Both the position numbers and the translations under genes were made by a program. 31,213 nucleotides of DNA, from the NCBI GenBank assembly GCA_009801015.1, contig VHZZ01000569.1, positions 2,078 through 33,290 on the forward strand. Reading direction: 5' to 3'. Shown piece after piece: positions 28,714 through 31,213 of this stretch (positions are counted from its first letter, which is position 1; the number at the start of each line of letters is the position of its first letter). This DNA comes from Silene noctiflora. Taxonomy: Eukaryota; Streptophyta; Magnoliopsida; Caryophyllales; Caryophyllaceae. Below the pieces are notes generated by a model. The model saw nothing but the letters and a program-made list of their open reading frames with translations. It made no database searches and was not told the DNA's origin.

Positions 28714-30161
28714 CTAGGTAACACCAAAATGGACACGGATACTGACAAGTACACGACACAGATACGTGACACGGTATCCCATAAAATTTATGACACGGGA
28801 CACGTTATTTAAATTTAATAAAATATATATTTTATAGTTAAAATTAACATACCATTTTATTTTTGTAAATGTATTTGATATTAAATTTAAATAATGGGTT
28901 TTTCTAAATGGTAACCCTGTGTTTTTTCAAATTGTATATGGTAACCCTACTTTTCAGAGAATACACATGGTAACCTTCAACTCTATTAATACGTATCGCC
29001 GTGACCCTAAACTTTTTTTCCGTCAATTTTATCCGTTAAATATGTGACGTGGTCAATTAAATGTTGAGATTTTCTACATGGCAACCCTATACTTTAGAAA
29101 AACTTTTTTCTACAAATCACATTGTGCGTAAAAACATAACCCGTCAATTAATCTTATTTTCACAATTTTACTCAATTACACCCAAATTGTCAAATCCATT
29201 CTCATTACCCTTCAATTTACCAAATTTTGAAAGCAAAATCTAGTAAGAACTTTGTTCGATATAAAAAATTCCCGACAAGATATTCTAAATACCAAATTAA
29301 TAAAGGTACTCCATACCAAGCATTATACTTATTAATCCCAATTTTGATTCATAGGTTTAATCTAATTTAAAAACTATTTTTCTGAAATCTCATCAAATAT
29401 CCCAAAACTGAAAATGTTGTAAACACAACAATGACTTACTTTAATTTTTTGACAAATTGGCACAATAAAGTTGGGTACAATTGAGGAGTGGAGACTCATG
29501 CATTTGTAAACATTGGGCTTAATAGTGAATTTTTTTGTTAATTATCAAACTCGATTTTTGCAGATTTATGGTAATGATACCTTAAAGAGATGATGATTGA
29601 CAATTGACTTTTTTTTTTTTAGTAATCGAGTAACAAACTTGCTAAGAATGAGAAATTGAGGAACTAAGTAAGTATTTTTAAGAGTGTTGCCTTTGTAAAA
29701 TATACACAAAAAATAAATAGGGTTATCTTGTAAAATTTAGAAAAACATAGGGTTACTTGTAGAAAATCTCAAATCCAATTGGTCACATCACATACTTTTA
29801 ACGGACAAAATTGACGGAAAAAAACTTTAGGGTCATAGCAATACGTATTAATAGAGTTGAGGGTTACCATGTGTGTTCTCTGAAAAATAGGGTTACCATG
29901 TAGAATTTGAAAAAACACAGGGTTACCATGTAGAATAACCATTAAATAATTGAAGCTAAAATTTGACTTTGACTATAACTTATCCTCATTTTCCACTCAA
30001 ACCATCTTCTAATCAATCTCTTACAGTCTTTCGACATCGCATTCCTCATTTATAGGTATCCGACACATTTAGGCGTATTCGACGTGTGTCTGATGAGTGT
30101 CGTGTCCGACATGGTGTCGGACACGGGACGACTGCTTAGGAGGAGTGTTCGTGCTACCTAG
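28714..30161. mobile_element. Older hAT-like element split by a Mutator-like insertion
   Basis: The left part starts CTAGGTAACACCAAAATGGA and contains GGACACGGATACTG and GACACGGTATCCC. The right part contains TCGTGTCCGACATGG and GTGTCGGACACGG and ends GTGCTACCTAG. CTAGGTAACAC and CTAGGTAGCAC are inverted ends. Flanks GGTCCCAC and GATCTCAT match at 5 of 8 bases and all differences are transitions, fitting an aged 8-bp duplication. The 1046-bp element at 28896-29941 interrupts it. Confidence 0.55.
28896..29941. mobile_element. Non-autonomous Mutator-like element, second family member
   Basis: The ends are inverted repeats of about 210 bp, starting GGGTTTTTCTAAATGGTAAC on the left and TGGTTATTCTACATGGTAAC on the opposite strand at the right. 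A perfect 9-bp direct repeat, TTAAATAAT, flanks it (28887-28895 and 29942-29950). It shares its terminal repeats with the element at 5353-6149 but has a different, longer AT-rich core. GGTAACC motifs recur at 28910, 28940 and 28969. No transposase frame is visible, so mobility would depend on an enzyme encoded elsewhere. Confidence 0.92.
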
Positions 30162-30949
30162 GATCTCATTCTATCAAGCAATAGCTGGGCAATAATAATG
30201 GTTGAAGTTCCATACTAAATATTTTCATTGACACATTGAACACATCATTAATAATGAAACTTCTTAATTTTCATCAATTAAAAGTTTCATACTTTCTATG
30301 TGGTATAAGGAGTGCTTCTTATTATGTAGATAAATGTATAAGGAGCTCCTTATAAAACATGAAACTTCTTATTTATACCCATTGCTATCGCCCTTAGTAA
30401 GTAGTCACAAACTCACAATAGCTGCCTAGTAGGTATGAAGGTATAAGTTGGTTATATTTAGACTTGGCAAAGGGTTAATCGGGTTGGGTTATTTTCGAGT
30501 CTGTAGATTTCGTGGGTGAACAGTAGAGTCAATTGATTGACAATGTATTTATGCCCTTTATAAATAATAATTCGTTTGATTGCCAATTTGTATCTTCAAA
30601 AAGAGTTAACAATTGAGCTATTTTTACTCCCGTGTAAAATTGGTAAATATTATATAGTTTTGGTTGAAATATAAATTTAAAGAACACCAGAATACGGTGA
30701 TTTTCCTTAAAATAAACATGTCCCACTTATGCTATTAATTAGTATAAAGAATGTTAACTATTTAACTTAGACAACTATAATATAAGTATGTTATATTTTG
30801 GAAACTATTAAAAGGTAAATAAATCAAGCTAAATTTCCAAAAATATATACTATTTCATAATTATTTCGATTTGATTTAATGCATATATGTAATATATTTA
30901 TATAAATATATAAGTCTCTTAAAATTGCAAAGTAATTATGTTAGTAGTG
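30162..30949. other. AT-rich DNA, no gene; possible hAT-type left end near 30459
   Basis: The sequence TAGACTTGGCAAAGGGTTAA, followed by GGGTTGGGTTATTTTCGAGTC, resembles the left end of a hAT-type MITE, but no matching right end is seen before the window stops. The rest is AT-rich with only short frames. Confidence 0.35.
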
Positions 30950-31190
30950 TAAAGAATTGTAGTAACATTGGATATGTAGTAATGATAGTAATAACTCATT
31001 TGAATAGTGAGCAGAGTAGTGAAACTAATAGAAGTAACAATGAGAGTAGTGAATTATCAATATTGATGCGGCAGTAATGAAAGTAACAATAATTACTTAC
31101 CAATAATTACAGTGGGAGTAGTGAAAGTAATAGTAGTAATAACAAATGTAATAAAAGTAACAATACTAACAACAAAAGAAAGTATATATG
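30950..31190. repeat. Degenerate AGTAGTAA/AGTAAYA simple-sequence tract
   Basis: Units such as AGTAGTGAA, AGTAATAGTAGTAATAAC, AAAGTAACAATA and AGTAGTAATGATAGTAATAA recur irregularly over about 240 bp, an imperfect trinucleotide-like low-complexity tract that continues towards the window edge. Confidence 0.7.
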
Positions 31191-31213
31191 AATAATGAGC
31201 TAACCAATCGATT

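Noticed and set aside
24338..31213. LTR retrotransposon, CRISPR or viral sequence in the right third
   Set aside because: No long terminal repeats, reverse transcriptase or integrase motifs, spacer arrays or viral genes are visible; only MITE-type elements and AT-rich DNA.

Overview
The window is nuclear DNA of a flowering plant, most likely a eudicot. Its genes are split by GT-AG introns, it has AT-rich intergenic DNA, and it is full of short non-autonomous DNA transposons with plant-type terminal repeats. The species cannot be read from the sequence. Three protein-coding loci are visible, plus a second, truncated copy of one of them.

Layout from left to right. Positions 1-970 are a near-identical copy of 22938-23868: the 5' part of a PPR gene, with six isolated N bases and one extra 39-bp tandem unit. 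On the minus strand, 1393-5077 is a seven-exon gene for a 228-residue organellar GGQ-type peptidyl-tRNA hydrolase (ICT1/class I release factor family). Its first intron is packed with MITEs. The intergenic stretch 5078-7990 holds a Mutator-like element with 185-bp inverted repeats and a perfect 9-bp target duplication, and a second inverted-repeat element with a GC-rich core. On the plus strand, 7991-21232 is a 21-exon gene whose exons join in frame to give a 658-residue Sec1/Munc18 protein of the KEULE clade. Its introns carry a Helitron end, PIF/Harbinger-like MITEs, a hAT-like MITE and a G15/C28 homopolymer pair. A PPR gene on the minus strand (21764-23457) converges on it and is broken by a frameshift.

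From 23869 to the end no gene was found. This part holds a 435-bp foldback element, three hAT-like MITEs (one nested in an older element), a 1046-bp second member of the Mutator-like family nested in another older element, and a degenerate AGTAGTAA-type repeat at the right edge.

The genes are functionally unrelated neighbours: organellar ribosome rescue, vesicle fusion at the plasma membrane and cell plate, and organellar RNA processing. No operon-like or pathway cluster is present. The most informative signals are the 0.97-kb direct repeat bracketing 22 kb (recent duplication or assembly artefact), the long-inverted-repeat Mutator-like family with GGTAACC motifs spaced about 30 bp apart, MITE insertions close to splice sites, and the shared frameshift in the PPR gene. 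I found no evidence for a wholly new biological system.
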